From positions 124,001 to 188,000 of the forward strand of contig JAFFZZ010000055.1 of NCBI GenBank assembly GCA_016933915.1: a DNA stretch of 64,000 nucleotides. The letters run 5' to 3'. Below the pieces are notes generated by a model. It did not search any database and was not told where the DNA came from. It saw only the letters and a program-made list of their open reading frames with translations. The position numbers and the translations under genes are program-made. This document shows positions 60,384-64,000 of the stretch, piece by piece; position 1 is the stretch's first letter; every line of letters starts with the position of its first letter. Source of the DNA: Candidatus Babeliaceae bacterium. GTDB taxonomy: Bacteria > Babelota > Babeliae > Babelales > Babelaceae.

Positions 60384-61514
60384 ATGATTAGTCTACAAAG
60401 GATTTTTGGGATAGTCGTTTTCTTGTGCAGCCTCCTGACCGCTGAATTTAATGGAAAGTATGTTGTATTGCATGAGATTTTATCTGAAACAGGTGATTTT
60501 TCTGGTTATCATCTGCAAACACCGTATGGAGAGTTGTTTTTTGATGAACCGGTGCTTTGTGCATTAATTCGATCACATAGTTTTGAACGATTGAAGTATG
60601 TGCGTCAGTATGGACCATATCATTTTTGCGTGAAGCCGAGTGAATACACCCGTTACGATCATTCACTTGGTGCTTTTGCATTGGTTCGTCTCCACGGCGG
60701 CGATCTTAAGAAACAGATTGCTGCACTTAAGCACGATATTTCACACACCGTGTTTTCACATGCTGGTGGGTATTTCTTTTTTTCTGACAGTAAAAAAGCT
60801 GAATATGCACAAGATGCAATGGATGCGGAATATCTCTCTGAATCGGGTGTCGCACAACTGTTGTTGGAGTTTGGGTTCTCCCCAGAGAATGTCTCCCATG
60901 AGGGCGTTGGCTTTGGGCAAGTAAAAAAACCCGCTCCTGATCTGTGTGCTGATAATATTGAGTATATTTTACAGGGTGCTTTGCATGATGGTTGCTGTGG
61001 CCTTGAGGAGGTTCACGACATAGTATCACATTTACATTTCAATGGAACCGATTGGTATTTTGATGACATTACATCGGCTCTTTCTGTTGCACGATTCTGT
61101 TTGCGTATGATGATTGATAATTGGTCAACGCCTTATAACTTAATGGTTTGTAGAATTTTGGGGCAAGCACTTTGTCGTGCTGTCGACCTCGGCATTATCT
61201 CGCAAAAAGATATTGTTTTTGGAACAGACGATCTTGTATGGCAACGTCTACAACAATGTAATGATGCACAAATTAATAAGTTTCTGTTTACCGTGCGGCA
61301 CGGACTCGATTTATTTGTAATTCATAAATATGATGAGCCAAATGTGACAGGTGTATTTGTTCGTCAAGGGAAATTTCGAGGTGTTGACCCATTAGTGTTA
61401 GAATTTGATGGAAAACTCGAGCGGTTGACGAAGCTTAATTTGGAGTTTGAAAAAGAGTTCGAATCGGTAAAAACAATGTTTGAGAAGGGATGGATAGTTG
61501 AGGTTAATTCTTAA
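60384..61514 (+). CDS. Exported HD-domain phosphohydrolase (SAMHD1/COG1078-like), copy 1
   Basis: Signal MISLQRIFGIVVFLCSLLTA; RYDHSLGAFALVRL, LKHDISHTVFSH, PDLCADNIEYILQGALHDG. Confidence 0.75.
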   Translation: MISLQRIFGIVVFLCSLLTAEFNGKYVVLHEILSETGDFSGYHLQTPYGELFFDEPVLCALIRSHSFERLKYVRQYGPYHFCVKPSEYTRYDHSLGAFALVRLHGGDLKKQIAALKHDISHTVFSHAGGYFFFSDSKKAEYAQDAMDAEYLSESGVAQLLLEFGFSPENVSHEGVGFGQVKKPAPDLCADNIEYILQGALHDGCCGLEEVHDIVSHLHFNGTDWYFDDITSALSVARFCLRMMIDNWSTPYNLMVCRILGQALCRAVDLGIISQKDIVFGTDDLVWQRLQQCNDAQINKFLFTVRHGLDLFVIHKYDEPNVTGVFVRQGKFRGVDPLVLEFDGKLERLTKLNLEFEKEFESVKTMFEKGWIVEVNS

Positions 61515-61545
61515 AAAAAACGAGTTTTGTCTTTAGGGAGTTGAT

Positions 61546-62700
61546 GTGTGCTTGTATCGTAGATTTTTTTTAATTTTAGCAATGGTCTTTTTTGCAACCT
61601 TGGAGTTGGATGGTCGGGCTCTTGTTACCATTGAAGAGGTTAAGGGTGATCAAATAGGCTATATTGTTCATTCTTTATACGGTGATTTTTTTGTGAATGA
61701 ACCCGTTCTCTGTGCTATTTTACGGTCATCAGCTTTTTCACGTTTAGAGGATGTCCGGCAATATGGTGTTTGCCATTATTGTGCTGGTCCCCACTATTAC
61801 ACTCGTCATGGCCATTCTCTTGGAGTTTTTTCATTGGTCAGGCTTTTTGGCGGTAGCCTTGCTCAGCAGATAAGTGGTTTGACTCATGATTTTTCACATA
61901 CTCCATTTTCCCATTCAACCGGCTATGGTTTGGCAAAAGATGTCAGTCGAGCAGATTACTTACAAGATGATATTCATAGGCAGTATCTCAAAGATAGTGG
62001 CGTGGCATATTTATTAGCAAATTTTGAATATTCATTATTTGACATAGATCTTCATCGAACTGATTTTATGATAGTCAAAAGGAGTCCTCCCGATTTGTGT
62101 GCTGATAATATTGATTACATCTTGCAAGGTGCGGTGTATGATGGTGTACTTTCATACAATGATGTCAAAAGAATTTTCTTTAACCTTAAGCACAATGGGA
62201 CTGACTGGTATTTTGATGATGAAAGTTCGGCGAACAGCTTTGCTCGCGCGGCATTAAAAATGATGTTAGAAATTTGGTCTTCTCCGGGAACGCAAATGCG
62301 TGATCGCTTGTTTGGAGAAATTCTGCGTCGTGCCTTTAAAATAGGGTTGTTAACGCGTGATATGATTGTGTTTGGTACTGATGATGCTATCTGGGGAATA
62401 TTGCAAGCGAGCAGTGATCCTGAAATTGTGGGAAACATGTATACAATTTTGCACTGGCGTGATCTCTTTGTAATCAATGAGGCTGGTACACATGGTGCGG
62501 TTGGTATGTTTGTGCAGCCAGGAAAATTTCGAGGCATTGATCCGTTAGTATTGCAATCCGATGGTTCATTAGAACGCCTTTCAAAAATTGATCAAGAATT
62601 TGCTGCTGAATTTGAACAGGCACGGATTACATTTAAAAAAGGATGGCTCGTTGAGATTCGCAAACTACCTTTTTCTTTCAAGAAAGCGAAACAAGAATAG
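61546..62700 (+). CDS. Exported HD-domain phosphohydrolase (SAMHD1/COG1078-like), copy 2 (GTG start)
   Basis: Signal-like YRRFFLILAMVFFATLELDG; RHGHSLGVFSLVRL, LTHDFSHTPFSH, PDLCADNIDYILQGAVYDG; collinear with copy 1. Confidence 0.75.
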   Translation: MCLYRRFFLILAMVFFATLELDGRALVTIEEVKGDQIGYIVHSLYGDFFVNEPVLCAILRSSAFSRLEDVRQYGVCHYCAGPHYYTRHGHSLGVFSLVRLFGGSLAQQISGLTHDFSHTPFSHSTGYGLAKDVSRADYLQDDIHRQYLKDSGVAYLLANFEYSLFDIDLHRTDFMIVKRSPPDLCADNIDYILQGAVYDGVLSYNDVKRIFFNLKHNGTDWYFDDESSANSFARAALKMMLEIWSSPGTQMRDRLFGEILRRAFKIGLLTRDMIVFGTDDAIWGILQASSDPEIVGNMYTILHWRDLFVINEAGTHGAVGMFVQPGKFRGIDPLVLQSDGSLERLSKIDQEFAAEFEQARITFKKGWLVEIRKLPFSFKKAKQE

Positions 62701-62722
62701 CGGTGAAATTCATAAACAGAAT

Positions 62723-62757
62723 AAAAAAGTGGGACGGAAAATCCGTCCCACTTTTTT
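62723..62757. terminator. Bidirectional terminator
   Basis: AAAAAA-GTGGGACGGA-aaa-TCCGTCCCAC-TTTTTT. Confidence 0.92.
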
Positions 62758-62776
62758 ATTGCTTGCATTTATTGTT

Positions 62777-63187
62777 TTATCTTAAATCCGGAAAGAACTG
62801 TCCCAGTTCTAATGTTGCTGTTTCCGGAGCGTCAGAGCCATGTACTGCGTTGTTGCCGATATTTTCTCCGAACATTTTACGGAGTGTCCCGACTGCTGCT
62901 TTTGACGGATCAGTTGCGCCCATGAGGTTGCGCCATTCAGTGATGGCGTTTTCACGTTCAAGCGCCATGATTATCACTGGACCAGAAGTGATGTACTCAA
63001 CAAGTTCGCCGAAGAATGGTTTGCTTTGATGTACGGCGTAAAAACGCTCTGCATCCTGTTTAGAGAGCTGACGTTTTTCCATGCGAATTATGTTGAAACC
63101 ATTGAGTTCAATAAGCCGAATAACTTCGCCTGCTTCTTTTGCTGCAATAGGTCCCGGTTTAATCATACCGAATGTCTTTTGCATCAT
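62777..63187 (-). CDS. ndk: Nucleoside diphosphate kinase
   Basis: KTFGMIKPG, NIGNNAVHGSDAPETATLELGQFF. Confidence 0.96.
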   Translation of the reverse strand: MMQKTFGMIKPGPIAAKEAGEVIRLIELNGFNIIRMEKRQLSKQDAERFYAVHQSKPFFGELVEYITSGPVIIMALERENAITEWRNLMGATDPSKAAVGTLRKMFGENIGNNAVHGSDAPETATLELGQFFPDLR

Positions 63188-64000
63188 GCCTCTTCCTCGT
63201 TTACTTCGACTTCTTCTTCGGTTGTTGTGGATTCATTGTTTTTAGCTACGTGTTTTTCAAGTTCAAGTTGAAGAAGTGACTTCATACGAGGTTGATCTGA
63301 AGCTGTTTTGGTTGGGCGAGCGGAGCCACGTGAAGATGTTCCTTCTGCTGGTGCTCGGCGCTTAGTTTTTTCCGTCTTAGCTTTTAGGCTGAGGCCAAGT
63401 TTATGTTCCTCTTGGTTGACTTTAATAACACGGAATGTGCGTTTATCGCCAACTTTGAGAATGTCGCCAACATTTTCGACATTGTCACCAGAAAGTTCAG
63501 AGATATGTACGAGTCCTTCAATACCGCTTGGCAGCTTAACGAAAGCGCCAAAGTCAGTGATTTTTGAGACTTCGCCTTCAACGGTTGAGTCAATCGGATA
63601 TTTTGCTTCAAGATTTTCCCAAGGATTCTCTTCAAGCTGTTTGATGCCGAGTGAAATCTTACGTTTTTCTTTGTTGATCTCGGTAATAACCGCCTTTACC
63701 GTGTCGCCACGTTTATAGAGATCTGCAGGATGTTTTACATGCTCTGTCCACGATAGGTCAGAGATATGTACGAGGCCGTCGAGTCCTGGTGCAAGTTGTA
63801 CAAAAATACCAAAATCGGTGATGTTACGGACAGTTCCGGAGACGACTTGTCCCACCTCAAAAGTATTAACAACAGCATCCCAAGGGTTTTCTTTAAGCTG
63901 TTTGATGCTCAAGGACATGCGACGATTTTCTTTGTCGATCGAAACAACAAGGGCTTCCACTTCTTGTCCGACTTTGAAATGTTTGTGAAGGTCGTTGATG
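63184..64000 (-). CDS. rpsA: 30S ribosomal protein S1-like, N-terminus beyond window
   Basis: At least two S1 repeats (GTVRNITDFGIFVQLAPGLDGLVHISDLSW; GEVSKITDFGAFVKLPSGIEGLVHISELS); frame stays open to the right edge (INDLHKHFKVGQEVEAL...). Confidence 0.92.
   Translation of the reverse strand, partial: INDLHKHFKVGQEVEALVVSIDKENRRMSLSIKQLKENPWDAVVNTFEVGQVVSGTVRNITDFGIFVQLAPGLDGLVHISDLSWTEHVKHPADLYKRGDTVKAVITEINKEKRKISLGIKQLEENPWENLEAKYPIDSTVEGEVSKITDFGAFVKLPSGIEGLVHISELSGDNVENVGDILKVGDKRTFRVIKVNQEEHKLGLSLKAKTEKTKRRAPAEGTSSRGSARPTKTASDQPRMKSLLQLELEKHVAKNNESTTTEEEVEVNEEEA

Overview
The window is a compact, AT-leaning bacterial chromosome segment. Its left third is an almost complete str-S10-spc-alpha ribosomal supercluster (rpsL to rplQ, about 4.56-23.1 kb). 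The rest is housekeeping genes: trxB-like, sbcC-like, gap, dnaJ, tilS, gyrB, tadA, rpsI, glmS, plsC, lepB, HU, sufS, sod, ftsB/divIC-like, uvrC, ndk and rpsA (partial), plus four tRNAs. Scattered among these are many signal-peptide-bearing accessory genes that look host-directed: ankyrin-like proteins, a tandem RING-finger protein with C-terminal hydrophobic segments, a putative secreted Cys-His-Asp protease, a 26-cysteine secreted protein beside a histone-H1/Hc-like protein, and two tandem exported SAMHD1-like HD phosphohydrolases. The combination suggests an intracellular or endosymbiotic bacterium, possibly Dependentiae/TM6-like; this is inference, not proven. No CRISPR array, transposase or prophage was seen. 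The strongest candidates for an undescribed system are the exported HD-phosphohydrolase pair (60.4-62.7 kb) and the ubiquitin-themed secreted proteins (RING at 56.7-58.0 kb, protease-like at 36.1-37.4 kb). All family calls come from motif reading without database searches.
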